This document shows positions 1 through 12,676 of a stretch of 64,000 nucleotides of DNA, piece after piece (position 1 is the stretch's first letter; each line of letters starts with the position of its first letter). The notes beneath the pieces are model-generated. The model had not been told where the DNA came from and made no database searches. It worked only from the letters and a program-made list of their open reading frames with translations. The DNA is from Setomelanomma holmii. Its lineage: Eukaryota; Ascomycota; Dothideomycetes; Pleosporales; Phaeosphaeriaceae. Both the position numbers and the translations under genes were made by a program. The stretch covers positions 22,193-86,192 of the forward strand of contig ML978283.1 of the NCBI GenBank assembly GCA_010015745.1, written 5' to 3'.

Positions 1-202
1 CGATAGTGCCTCACGCGCTGACGTCGTGGCAGCACAACGTCTCCCCACTTTGGAGACTCGTCCACTTTCCCCAGGTCTTGGTATGTTTGCCTGACACGGG
101 CGACAGCGCATACATGACACTGTCTCACCGCACTCCTTACCGGTCTGCCTCATATAGAGCACGACTGCCGCCATCCTGTCACTCCCACACATCGCTCGCA
201 GA

Positions 203-1218
203 ATGGCCTCTTCGGCCACCCGACCCGGCGTGGTGCCGCAAAAGGATCTTGGGAATTTTCAGCGACACTTGAACAAATCGACAAGAATACTAGCGTTGCT
301 TGGTGCGGGATTGAGCGCTTCGAGCGGGTTACCTACATTCAGAGGCGCGGGAGGACTGTGGAGAACACACGATGCGGTGCAGTTGGCGACGCCTGAGGCG
401 TTTCAGGCAGATCCAGGACTGGTGTGGCAGTTCTACAGCTACAGAAGACATATGGCCTTGAAGGCGAAGCCCAATCCAGCACACTATGCATTGGCAGAAT
501 TGGCGAGGAAACGAGAGGGCTTCTTGACATTGAGCCAGAACGTGGACGGTGCTTGATCCCTCACACCCAGCAGACATCAATGACTGACTGTTCTGTGACA
601 GGTCTCTCGCCACGTGCCCAGCACCCTTCTTCTCAGCTCAAGCTCCTCCATGGTTCTCTCTTCGACGTGAAATGTTCAGACTTCTTCTGCAACCACATCG
701 AGCGTAATAACTATACCGATCCTATCGTGCCCGCCCTCGCCATACCTACCGACGAATCTGACCCTACGACCACCTCCGCTATAACAGCGCGCGAGCTTGA
801 TATATCAGACGAAAACGTGGCGCTTCCTGAACTCACCTACACGCATCTTCCGAAATGCCCGACGTGCAACCGCGGCCTACTTCGTCCGGGCGTGGTATGG
901 TTTGGCGAACAATTACCCCGAGATGTCCTCCATGACGTGGATGAGTTCATGAGCAAGCCCGACAAGATTGATCTCATCATGGTCATTGGGACAAGTGCAA
1001 AGGTGTATCCAGCTGCTGGTTATGTGGATTTGGCACGCGCAAAGGGCGCGAGAGTCGCAATTATAAACATGGATGCGAATGATGTGCCAGCTGGTGGACT
1101 CTATGATGGAGATTGGTTCTTCCAGGGTGATGCAGCGCAAATAATGCCAGAGATATTGAGCAATGTGATTGGGGAAGTCAAGATGGATGAGGTCGTGGAC
1201 GCAGCCAATGTATCATGA
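203..1218 (+). CDS. Sirtuin, SIRT5-like NAD-dependent protein deacylase
   Basis: Two exons, 203-548 and 602-1218, joined across a 53-base GT-AG intron, give 320 residues. The NAD-binding motif GAGLSASSGLPTFRGAGG is near residue 34. The NVDGL motif is rebuilt exactly across the splice. The catalytic His lies in LHGSLF (about residue 135). Zinc ligands are two Cys in KCSDFFC and two in CPTC. The stretch FYSYRR (about residue 76) matches the Tyr-x-x-Arg pocket that lets SIRT5 remove succinyl, malonyl and glutaryl groups, so desuccinylation is the likely activity (family knowledge plus inference). I see no clear mitochondrial presequence, since the protein starts MASSATRPG, so it may be cytosolic or nuclear. 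The next gene, a Zn2Cys6 regulator, starts 1.2 kb downstream on the same strand. Confidence 0.93.
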
Positions 1219-2439
1219 CCTTTCTGGCATAAACAGACTGATGTTTCGAGGAATGATCTAGGAAGGAACTTTCTTCACCAAAACTGTATCACGTGTACAT
1301 GAGCAAAAGCCTAGTACATCTCCACCTCGATTGAACCAGGGGTCTGATCATGTGTGGTCGGAACCAGTCGCACGGTTATAGCCCACTGATCCACGTTACA
1401 CAGACATTCCAAGATCGAAATGTTGGGTCGCAGCCTACCAACATCGGATGATCGTACAGTAGCTAGAAGGAGGATTACTCCACTCCACGTGGCAGAAGGT
1501 GCAAGTGGCAGGAGCGACTCTTCCGCTCAAGAACGACTACTCCGCTCCGGGCGAGCACCGATGCTCTTCCCACATGCAGATCAGCCCTGCACCGCGGCAT
1601 CAACCCACCGAACCACTTTCACGCTAGGGACATCTTGTGCATCCGACAGACGAGAGCGAGAGCCGTCACCACCGTTGCCATCATACCACCGAAGTCCTCG
1701 CGAGTGACCACGCACCTTCCGACGAGAACTTGTCTCGCTTCCCGCTACTGATCGCGGCGCTGTATCGGTCTCGCATAGGACAAGATTATGGGGTCCTCGA
1801 TGCTTCTCGACAAATCCCATCTGAACGAAAGACTGCTCCGTAGAGAAGCACTCTCCCTCTCGATTCGCTCCAGTAATTGATAAATAGCCGCTCGAATGCG
1901 TCGGAAATGATGTCCTGCCAAGATGGATACTTGACGGGGGAGATGTAGGCCAGATCGCACTAGACCACACTAGCAAAGGATGGACCTTTTCCATCGGATT
2001 CGAAATTGCCATGTTTGTTGCCAGGGCACACAAGCTTCCCCCAACTATCAACAAGACTCGCTTAACTCTACTTGCCAATGTGCCTATCGACAACATTTTC
2101 GCGCGCACGACGAAAGCGCTGTCTAGACTCTAGCCTCGTCCGGACTATTTCGCGAGAGCATTGATCGAAGGCTTCGGTACCTCCTGCCGCACAACTTTCG
2201 CTTTGGCCTATTCTTCAGGATAGAAGCAACACTACTCGCTAGCCATATCACAGGCGTACTGGATTGCACAGATCCCACATAACACTACTGGCGCGTTTGC
2301 CCGGTCACCTTGTCAAACGTCGAGGATATCATATCGCAAGTTTTGGATACGCGCGGAGCTCCAAGCGACAAAGAGTACTGGATCGTTTCGCGTTTTCCTA
2401 TGCAAGCGGACATTTCGCAAGAGGCCCACCCTGTGCCAC
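1219..2439. other. Gene-free stretch between sirtuin and transcription factor
   Basis: No gene with recognisable homology is visible. A minus-strand open frame (1581-2090 from its first ATG) begins with a hydrophobic, signal-like N-terminus, and a plus-strand open stretch (about 1886-2132) also reads plausibly. They overlap on opposite strands, neither has splice or family support, and both may be chance. The right part must hold the promoter of the downstream regulator. Confidence 0.4.
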
Positions 2440-5045
2440 ATGGATCGCAGTCAAGGTGAGACGTCGTCCTAACCCCCCTCAGACACTGACTGATCTCCAA
2501 TAGTAAGTAGCTTCAGATATTTCATGCTCCAAGACTGAGCCTTCAGTCATTCTAAGCAAGAATTGTAAGCGTTCGCATTATTTGAAATTCTGCTAATTAC
2601 AGCATCGCTGTGGATAGAGGTTGCTATCCCACGTGTCAACCGTGCGGAACGTCCGTCGATCAGAAAGCACAGGGCAACTCGAGATAGAGTGATAAAGGCG
2701 TGCCGGTACTGCCATCAGCGGAGTGGGTAAAGCCCCGTGACTTGGTCATTGAGCTGATTGTGTACAGAGATCAAATGCATTGGAGATTTACCACGTTGTC
2801 CCCTCTGCGAAAAGCATAACAAGCCTTGCGTCTACGAAAGCAATCGAAGGGACCGACTGGCATCGTTAGTCTTTGGCCAAAGGAGCGAAAAGACCTCTAC
2901 TAATAAGTGCTTAGGGCAACAGAACATAATGAGCATCTCATCTCCCTCCTGAATGATCTGAGTGAGCGAGTCGACGGCGACGACCAAGCCAGAATTGAAA
3001 GTGTTCTGAAGGACATCAGTGAGGTAAGACTCAATGGCTGCACTTCCCTTCACTCCTGCGATTGACTGTTGCAAGTCAAATGTGGACTTCGAATTCTCGT
3101 CCGCGCCGTCCAATAGTGGAGATTTGCCACTATTTCGAACCGTCCACCATGCTCAACCACACATCGACCCGAGGCACCCGTCTCATTCAGAGACTTCGAC
3201 CTCCTCGACATCGTACTCGTTCAGTACAGCGGACACATCGTACTCACTTGACGCGACTTCCATACCCAATCACTATGCTTCTGTTGATGACACTGGAGCC
3301 TTGACCACGCTTGCAGCACAAGATATAGACGCCCAAGCCGCCAAAGTTCCTGATCACATCTGCGAGGCTCGGTGGCTATCGAGTCTTAGGCAGCGACTTG
3401 AAGCTCACGAGCTCACTCGGGGAGATGTGCCGTCATCACCTATCGACACCAACTTCTATCATGATGATCAGCCTGTAGGAATGCCCCATCCGGGCAATCC
3501 TTATCTATTTCCCGACGAGACCACGGCCCTGACCTTGGTTCAACGCTACTTTCAAACAGTTCACACCATGTTTCCAATCGTACCGACTGTCGTCGAAAAC
3601 CAACTGCTGGCCTACTACCAAATGACGCGTAGCGGAGCCTACGCAAACTTTTCGCCTGGCTGGTACACTATGATGCACCTGATACTTGCGATTGGTGGTC
3701 GATTTCTGCATATCAACAAGGCTGGCTGGCACTCTGACACGTTCGATGAGTCTCTTTGCATAGCCAGAGCATACCAACTGCTTGGATTCACTGAAACAAA
3801 CATCACACTTACTCCTCCGGACTTAATTTCAGTACAGGTAGATATCGCATGAGTATATTTTATGGCACTTTGCTGATCGGCGCAGACTACGGGTCTTCTC
3901 GCTCTCTACTATCTGGCGGCCGGGCACGTCAAGAGGTAAGTGCAGACATCCACTCACACGTACCATGACCTTCTCTCTCCTCTACCGCATAATTTCCTTG
4001 AGAGCTGCCCAGTTCCCTCTGTAACTTTTGCTGCAGAATGCTGATGCCTTCACGATATCAGGGCCTGGGTAACTATAGGTACAGCCATTCGCTTCGCTCT
4101 CACGATCGGTCTACACCTTCACGATCAGCACTCCTCACCCAACTCAGACCAGAAAGTTATCGCTGTCCAAACATGGTGGACCTTGTACAATCTCGAAACT
4201 CTGCTCTGCTCCATGGTCGGAAGACCATGTATGTTGATTGGCGACGACATCACAGCCACCCTACCAAACGGACTCGTCGACGATGACTACCAGAAAGACA
4301 CCAATTGGACGCCTACGATGGCATTCCTGGACGTCCAGGTCCGCGTGGCAGCCCTGGCCCAGAAAATCATGGCAGGGATCTACAACGAAAGGAGAGCGCC
4401 GCGGCTATGGAGTCAAACCCATAGCGTCATGAAATCGTTGGTAACGCAACTAGATGCAATGGGGTTGGAAACCGTACAACACACGCTCTTCCCTCAGAAC
4501 CAATGGCTACAAAAACAGCACTATCGACTCAAGATTCTAATGACTCGACCGTCCCTTGGCCGAATCAAGCGCGCAGTCGAAATGAACACGGATGACTTTA
4601 CAACGTTTGATATGAAGGTTGCGTCTGTGTGTATACAAACCGCACAGCAGATCGCGTCCCTATTCCCAGCTGAGATGGAACTCAAAGCCCTGTACGAGAC
4701 TGGCCCATGGTGGACTATTGTACACAACAGTATGTGTGATCTCCTCTAATTCAACCCAAAATTGACCACACCAAAAGCTAACACACAATGACAATCATGC
4801 AAGCTCTAAGCATTCTCCTCACCACCCTCTCCTGCCGAATACATCTCGAACCATATTTCCCCAGCTCCCTCGCAGCCACGAAGAGACTTATCTCCTGGCT
4901 AAGACTCATGGCGCCGGGGAATAATGTCGCGAGACGGGCGTTCAAGGTTGTTAAGGATATTGTGGATGTCCCTGTCAAGAAGGGACCGAGCTTTTGGACT
5001 GATATCGCGGCATTGTTTCCAGACGACGACCAGAATGGTGGGTAG
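2440..5045 (+). CDS. Zn2Cys6 fungal-specific transcription factor
   Basis: Nine exons: 2440-2455, 2508-2564, 2603-2722, 2768-2864, 2915-3023, 3076-3837, 3886-3935, 4062-4729 and 4804-5045. They sum to 706 codons plus stop. The binuclear zinc cluster (about residues 57-83) is CRYCHQRKIKC followed by CPLCEKHNKPC, and it is split by the 2723-2767 intron. A linker and short coiled coil (LISLLNDLSERV) follow. The middle-homology domain has the usual YYLAAGHVKRAW and IGTAIRFAL signatures near residues 385-410. The first two tiny exons and the ATG at 2440 are the least certain; the rest is held by phase and family motifs. The 2865-2914 intron has a perfect TACTAAT branch point. It is likely a nuclear DNA-binding activator. 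It lies 1.2 kb upstream of a PDR transporter on the same strand, so control of that transporter is possible but unproven. Confidence 0.88.
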
Positions 5046-6235
5046 GAAGGGGTTGTGGTGAGATTAAGAGTATGTGTTGGTGGTGGGATGAAGGGATGGC
5101 ATTTATGTTGCTGAAAGTATTCAGCCTCTGAGCATATGAAAATAAGACCCACATTCAAGGGCTCGAGGGTTCCAGTTTGGCTCAACAGTGACCGCTCCAA
5201 CACCATCGAGTGATCAGATGATCGTCGTGACTGCTGAGATACAGTCAGTCATACGGTGAGATTGCGGTGCGGACACACCTTGAAGATGAAAACGCAACAG
5301 AGAAGAGTAGCTACTAGCAGGCCGAGACAAACCTTTTTCGATCCACCTTTCTGGTGCGAGAAGTTATTTATCTTTTCGTCAAGTTTTCTAGAGTGACACT
5401 GGTACATAGCTTAAGATTGTGCATGAGGCCCGATTCTTTATTGATCGAGTCGCTTGGCAATTCAAAGAAAGACCACAATGCCAACCTTGTGGCTTGAAGG
5501 TAACACTTGGCATCATGACGCTTGTCGCAATCGTGCTTACTGGATCCATGAGGGTGCGGTCCGCAAAAGCTCTCGGCTGTCTAATTGTAATTTGGATGCG
5601 GATTGTTGTTGTTGTCGTGATAGCGGAACCTCAATCGCGTAGGGCCTGAATCCAATTTCTTTTTGGAGTGGAACGGATGAAGACGCAAGCAGCGCGGATT
5701 CATGGACCATATAACAAACGCGCGTGGAAGCATCCGCTTTGTATCCTTTTTTTGGCATCCCTCGGGTACCTAGCGGGGCCCAAAGTGGGCAAGATCGATC
5801 GACATCTGAGGCTCAGTGGCAGAGATCTTGCAGATCGAATTGCAGGGGCTGCATCCACGCTTCGGCGTTTTTGACCGCCGACAGCGAGGCCGAGCGCGCA
5901 TTGGCAATAGCGAGCGATGACATCAACACTTCGACAAAAGCATACCGAAAGTTTACTATGAAGCGTCGACGCGTCCAAATGGCGTGTTGTTTAAGACCAC
6001 ACGCGCAGACTTGCGCTGTACGTTCTGATTTATACTACTTCTTGGAAGCCCATCCCCTGCTCCGTAACAGTTACACCGTCCAGCCAGCAACCACGGGAAA
6101 TCTACAAACGGGCCGCTTCCACGCGTCTAGTCCCTGTGGTCTACGATTAGGTAGCGTGTCTACAGTTCGCAGGGTAGCGTAGCCGAATCGGTGGTACCTG
6201 CAATAGCAGGCCATTTCAAGACACAAGCCGTCAGC
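5046..6235. other. Intergenic region, promoter side of the first ABC gene
   Basis: No coding signal was found. The frame open just upstream of the ABC start begins at GTG (6191), so I place the start at ATG 6236. A TTTATAC stretch near 6030 could be a TATA element. I saw no repeat or RNA gene. Confidence 0.4.
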
Positions 6236-9200
6236 ATGGCTGCAAGCGAGCGACCAACACCACTCGATTCTGAGATCCCTGGTGGATGGATCGATACACC
6301 AGCTGACTTCAGCCGACAACAATCGTACGTAGGCTCGCAGCACAACTATAATACCGAAGACGTTCCTACACCTCGAGCTTCAGACAACCACAGCACCTTC
6401 ATATCGAATGCATACCAGACCAGCAGCGAGGGCTACTACGGCCAGGGAGAAGGACTGTTCACAGGCTCCAGCCATAGCACGGCTGTGCCTTCACCAGAAA
6501 ATGCACCAACGCCAGCGGACGAGCAACACGGCCTGCAGGGTGTGATAGTGCCTGTCGAACAGAAAGATACACACCAGAGCACGAGTGCGGCAGCACCCGT
6601 TGTCTCACAAGAAAATGTCGTGATCGAGCCGGTGGAAGAGCTCGAGGCTGTCGAAAGTGACTCTTCATACTCGGACAATGAACAAGGCGAAGGATATGCC
6701 GCCATCAACCCAGCCGAAGCTGCCGCCACGAGACCGCAGCTGCAGTCGAAGCAGTCACGACCAATGACGGAGGACGATCTCTTCCGCGTATTGTCTAGGC
6801 GAAGGACAAATCAAACTGGTGAACTCAGCAAGACAAACACAAACGCGAGTGGGCGGAGTCAAGAGGAGGACGATGAGATTAACAATCTCATGTCGAAGAT
6901 GTTCGGAAGAACGCGACAGGAGTCATCTGAAGAGGAGAAGACACGACATCATGGTGTGATATTCAAGCACCTCACTGTCAAGGGCATGGGCATCGGCGCT
7001 GCTCTTCAGCCGTCAGTTGGCGACTTCTTTCTCGATCCGTTCAGATTTGGCAAGAACCTGCTCACAAAAGGGCCCAAGAAGGCCGCTGGCAAGCCACCAG
7101 TCCGCACACTTCTTGATGAATTTTCTGGATGCATCAAGAGCGGTGAGATGTTACTGGTCCTCGGACGTCCTGGTGCTGGATGCTCAACGTTCCTCAAGAT
7201 GATTGGCAACCAACGGTTCGGGTTTGAGGATATTGCAGGAGATGTCACCTACGGCGGCACAGATGCTCACGAGATGGCCAAGAAATTCAGATCTGAGGTT
7301 CTTTACAATAGCGAGGATGATCTTCATTACGCGACTTTGAAGGTCAAAGAAACTCTAAAGTTTGCCCTGAAGACTCGTACACCTGGCAAGGAGTCACGAA
7401 TTGAGGGCGAAAGCCGCAAAACGTACGTGGAAGAATTCTTGCGTGTGGTCACCAAACTGTTCTGGATTGAGCATACCATGAACACCAAAGTCGGCAACGA
7501 GCTGATTCGCGGTGTTTCTGGCGGTGAGAAGAAACGCGTTTCGATCGCTGAGGCTATGGTCACGAAAGCGTCTGTCCAAGCTTGGGACAACTCGACCCGT
7601 GGTCTTGATGCCAGCACTGCTTTGGAATATGTCCAGAGTTTACGCTCCTTGACGAACATGGCACAAATATCGACAGCTGTGGCACTTTATCAGGCTGGAG
7701 AGAGTCTTTACGACCTCTTTGACAAGGTGCTGCTGATTCACGAGGGCCGATGTTGCTACTTCGGACCAGCTGAAAAGGCCGCGAAATACTTCAAGAATCT
7801 AGGATTTGACCGTCCAGAGCGATGGACGACTGCAGATTTCCTAACGTCAGTGTGCGACGATCACGAGCGCAAGATTAGGGAAGGCTACGAGGACCGTGTT
7901 CCACGCACTGGAGCGCAATTTGGCCAAATTTTCGCCGACAGTGAGCAAGCCCGCGAGAATCTGGCAGAGATCGAAGAGTACGAGAAGGAGACACAAAGAC
8001 AGGCTGAAGAGCGACGCGAAGCACGCACCAAGGCTACCAAGAAGAAGAATTACACTATCTCCTTCCCTGCGCAAGTCATGGCTTGTACGAGACGACAAGC
8101 TTTGGTCATGATTGGAGACCCACAGTCACTCGTTGGCAAGTGGGGAGGTATCCTGTTCCAGGCTCTTATAGTTGGCTCACTCTTCTACAATCTGCCGCCG
8201 ACTGCTGCGGGCGCATTTCCACGAGGCGGTGTCATCTTCTTCATGCTGCTCTTCAATGCCCTTCTCGCTTTGGCCGAGCTCACGGCAGCCTTCGAAAGTC
8301 GCCCTATCTTGCTGAAGCACAAGAGCTTCTCGTTCTACCGACCAGCAGCTTATGCCATCGCCCAGACAGTCGTCGACGTTCCATTGGTACTCATCCAAGT
8401 CATCATCTTCGATGTTGTTGTATATTTCATGGCCAATCTACAGCGAACAGCCTCGCAATTCCTCATATCGCTGTTGTTCTTGTGGATCATCACGATGACC
8501 ATGTACGCCTTCTTCCGAGCTATTGGCGCACTCGTCGGGTCGTTGGATGTCGCAACTAGGATCACCGGAGTCGCCATTCAAGCACTTGTGGTCTATACAG
8601 GTTACTTGATACCTCCGTCCAAGATGCATCCGTGGTTTTCTTGGTTACGTTGGATCAATCCTATCCAGTACGGGTTCGAAGGTCTTCTTGCGAACGAGTT
8701 CGCTGGGCTTGAGATTCAATGCACTCCTCCGTATGTCGTCCCACAAATTCCCGGCGCCCAGGAGCAATACCAATCTTGTGCGCTGCAAGGCAATCAACCA
8801 GGATCTCTCACTGTGCAAGGTTCTGACTATATTTCAGTTGCTTTCCAGTACTCTAGGTCGCATCTATGGCGCAACTTTGGCTTCATCTGCGCATTCTTCA
8901 TCTTCTTCGTTGTGTTGACCTGCATTGGTATGGAGATCCAGAAGCCCAACAAGGGCGGAGGAGCTGTTACAATTTACAAGCGAGGCCAGGTCCCCAAGAC
9001 GGTAGAGAAGGAGATGGAGACGAACAGTATACCAAGCGATGAGGAGAAGGGCAAAACCGAGCCGGTCTTGGCGGAACGATCTTCCAGCGAAGACGAGAAG
9101 ACTGTTGAAGGTGTCGCAAAGAACGAGACGATCTTCACCTTCCAGAACATCAACTATACAATCCCATATGAGAAGGGCGAACGCACGCTACTTGATGGCG

Positions 9201-11203
9201 TGCAAGGCTTTGTCCGACCAGGACAGCTCACTGCACTCATGGGTGCCTCCGGAGCCGGCAAAACCACGCTCCTAAACACTCTCGCCCAGCGCATCAACTT
9301 CGGTGTGGTTCGTGGAGACTTCCTCGTCGATGGCAAGACCCTTCCCTCCTCTTTCCAGCGCTCTACTGGTTTCGCAGAGCAAATGGATGTACATGAATCG
9401 ACAGCTACCGTCCGCGAAGCACTTCAATTCTCGGCTCGCCTGCGCCAGCCTAAGGAAACCCCATTGCAAGAGAAGTACGATTACGTGGAAACGATTATCG
9501 ATCTTCTAGAAATGCGCAACATCGCTGGCGCCGCGATCGGCGTTAGTGGCAATGGCCTCAACCAGGAGCAGCGAAAGAGGTAAGAACACCCTAGTCAAAG
9601 TACTTTGAATGACACTGACATACACCTTTCAGACTCACTATTGGTGTTGAGCTCGCCAGCAAGCCTGAGCTGCTGTTGTTCTTGGATGAGCCTACCTCAG
9701 GCCTCGACTCCGGCGCTGCTTTCAACATCGTCCGTTTCTTGAGGAAGCTTGCCGACGCTGGACAGGCCATCCTATGCACGATACATCAACCGAGCGCTGT
9801 TCTTTTCGAACACTTCGACCAGCTCCTCCTCTTGAAGTCTGGTGGCCGTACAGTGTACTTCGGCGAACTCGGCCATGACTCTCAGACGATGATCGAGTAT
9901 TTTCAGATTAATGGAGCGAAGAAGTGCCCACCAGAGGAGAACCCTGCCGAATACATGCTTGAGGCGATTGGTGCCGGTAACCCTGATTACAAGGGCCAAG
10001 ATTGGGGCGACGTCTGGCAGCAGTCCCAACAGAATGAAAAGCTCGGCAAGGAGATCCAGGATGTTATCCAGAAACGACGCGAAGCTGGCAAGAACAAGGA
10101 GGCTACCGACGATCGACCGTATGCCATGCCCTACCCTCAACAATGGATTGCAGTCGTTCGCAGATCCTTTGTAGCCATCTGGCGGGATCCAGAGTATGTT
10201 CTTGGGCTGACCATGCTGCACATCATTACTGGGTTGTTCAACGGCTTCACTTTCTGGAACCTGGGCCAGTCGCAGGTCGACATGCAGTCTCGCCTGTTCT
10301 CCATATTCATGACCCTGACTATATCCCCACCACTGATACAACAACTCCAGCCTCGTTTCATCAACACGCGAGCTATTTACGAGTCGCGCGAAGGCAGCGC
10401 GAAGATATATTCGTGGAGTGCTATGGTGTGGGGCACCATACTGAGCGAGATTCCTTACCGGCTTGTAGCCGGCACGATCTACTGGTGCTGCTGGTACTTT
10501 CCTCCAGGATTCCCTCGCGACACGTACACGGCTGCGAGTGTGTGGCTGTTCATGATGCAGTTCGAGATGTTCTACCTTGGCTTCGGACAAGCGATCGCCT
10601 CCTTCAGTCCCAACGAACTGCTCGCATCGCTCTTGGTTCCGTTGTTCTTCACCTTTATCGTTTCATTCTGCGGTGTGGTTGTACCCTACGCTGGCCTCAT
10701 AACATTCTGGCGATCCTGGATGTACTGGTTGACACCCTTCAAGTACTTGCTGGAAGGTTTTCTCGCACTCCTTATCCAAGGTCAAGAAATCCGATGTGAG
10801 ACGAGCGAGCTCGCCATCTTCCCACCTCCACCGGGTCAGTCTTGCCAGCAGTACGCCGGTCAATATGCGCAGCAAGCTGGTGGATACGTGCAAGACCAGC
10901 CTGATGGCAACTGTGGCTTCTGCCAGTACGCGACAGGCGACGCGTTCGGAGCATCTTTCAACGTCTTCCCACGATATATCTGGCGCGACTTCGGTACGAT
11001 CACCTTCTTCCCCATCTTCCGACGATTGCTAACATCGACTCCCAGGCATAATGTGGGCTTACATTCTGTTCAATTTCGCCGTTGTCTTCGTTTGCACGTG
11101 GCTGTATCTCGGTGGTGCTCGTAAGATAAAGGGCCTATTTAGTCCTGCGGCGAGAAAGCAGAAGAAGGAACAAAAGAGGAAGCAGCAAGGCGACAATGCG
11201 TGA
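6236..11203 (+). CDS. Full-size PDR (ABCG) multidrug ABC transporter 1
   Basis: Exons 6236-9579, 9633-10993 and 11046-11203 give 1620 residues, the usual size for fungal pleiotropic drug resistance pumps. The order is NBD1-TMD1-NBD2-TMD2. NBD1 has the degenerate PDR Walker A GRPGAGCSTFLK (about residue 310), the signature VSGGEKKRV (about 427) and STRGLDAS. TMD1 spans about residues 630-900. NBD2 has a canonical Walker A GASGAGKTT (about 1003), the degenerate signature LNQEQRKR, split by intron 1, and the Walker B FLDEPTSGLDS. TMD2 fills the rest and ends in a Lys-rich cytosolic tail. The asymmetry, with a non-canonical Cys in Walker A of NBD1 and a weak signature in NBD2, is normal for the family. 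It probably acts at the plasma membrane exporting hydrophobic compounds. The acidic N-terminal region of roughly 240 residues is low in similarity. Long antisense frames inside it are shadows. Confidence 0.96.
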
Positions 11204-12676
11204 AGCTCGGTATGGTTCGGAAAAACCCGTAAAGAGGCCCGCGGCCGGGTGAGAGCCCATCCTAATTGGGCATGTGGGTCCACACAGCATGGCATTCCCC
11301 GCGAAACGCTAGGTCGGATTCTAGGCTTGATGCTGAGTGCACACACGAGCAGTATTAGATACTGCTTCTGTTGCGATATATTCTCGTAGAGATCGATGAT
11401 CTTTTCTATCAGCGTTATCGAGCTGATCGGTTTTCATGCTGTTGATATCGTGACTGCTCATGGAGTATCATTCTACATACTCAGTGAAGACACTGAAATC
11501 TGTGTAGATATCAGTACCGCGGCTATGTATCTTCCATCCGTGATAATGACAGCTGCAAGCTTAAGTCAGTGATATCTGCGCGATTAATTCTGGGCGCAAT
11601 ATGAACGACCTGGACGCTGGGCTGCTCGGCTCAAGCTCGCACACATTTGACTAGTACCGAGCAGGTCTCCGGGCTGGACTGTTATCAATTGATCGAAATG
11701 CCTCAGCTTTTCCGATACACAGCGCAGCATGAGACTGCCTTCCGTCCGAAGCTGACATTTGATTTGCGCTCTTTACTCGAATCGAGGCTGCTCGATCATC
11801 GTGCAGGGGTGGCACGCATCGTCTGAACACTCGCGGGCTGAACCGGAACTCTGTACTTGCACCGCCTCGCTGTGGCCGCTAACGCGCATCGTGAACTTCG
11901 GCAGACAGCCCAATGTGGATCTCGACTTTTAGGAGCCAGAGCTGCGCATCACAGTAAGCCGTGAATTGCCTTGCAAGCATGAGTGGGTGCGCCGAAGCGC
12001 TGGGGCGGCATCACGAGAGGTGTGGCTTCAGCGCACAAGAGTGAATAATACTTGGGGTGCAGGCCAATGGAGAATGACGAAAGGCAATGCCCGCATCCGG
12101 CAATGCCGTGACGCAAGGCGAGTCTACCCCACAGAACTCGATCAGCCGTCTTCTGGGGCCCAGCCAAACGCTCCCGCACCCAGCTGCCTGCCGTGTGCAG
12201 CCAATGTTGAAGCACGCATAGTAATGCTCGATGCGCGGCGCAGTCACGCGGGGTCGCTGTACTCGCGCATCGCATAGACGATGACACACCTGTGAGCTCA
12301 CAGAGGCTGGCCTCTCTTTTCTGAAACTCTGTCCATGGGCGCCGTCGCGATTGCTAGCAAATACACTGGAAGAAGTGTCTGCCGGTCGTCCCTTCCGAAC
12401 TTACCCAGCGCTCGTTGCCTATCCCGCATTATTTTCGTGAACGGCACCCAGCGGTCCCTCACCCAATCACACAGCTACGGTCTAGCTCGGTCCCCATCCA
12501 CTCTGAGCGAGAGCTACGACGTCGTCAGGATGGCTGGCGGTATTAAAGAGACGTTCGATCCCGTCATTCGGACTGCAAGCCCAGCTCCTTTAGCCCAAGA
12601 CTTTGCCCGTCAACAGGTGTCTAAACAGCAACGATCTAATTTCCACTCCTCATCCATATCACCTCTCCTCGCAAAC
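11204..12676. other. Intergenic region and PEPCK promoter
   Basis: No independent gene was recognised. A TATTAAAG box lies at about 12540, 137 bases before the PEPCK ATG. From ATG 12335 the reading frame is open and in phase with the PEPCK start (see findings). Overlapping opposite-strand frames near 11950-12290 look like chance. Confidence 0.4.

Noticed and set aside
424..1218. 264-codon frame reading the sirtuin second exon with a long N-terminal extension
   Set aside because: The extension runs through exon 1 in the wrong frame and through the intron. The spliced model restores the NVDGL motif.
1581..2108. 175-codon minus-strand frame with hydrophobic N-terminus
   Set aside because: It begins at GTG (first ATG at 2090), has no family match, and overlaps an equally open plus-strand stretch. 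Kept only as a note.
9772..10590. 272-codon minus-strand frame inside ABC transporter 1
   Set aside because: It is antisense to a conserved NBD2/TMD2 exon and has no family features. It is a codon-bias shadow.
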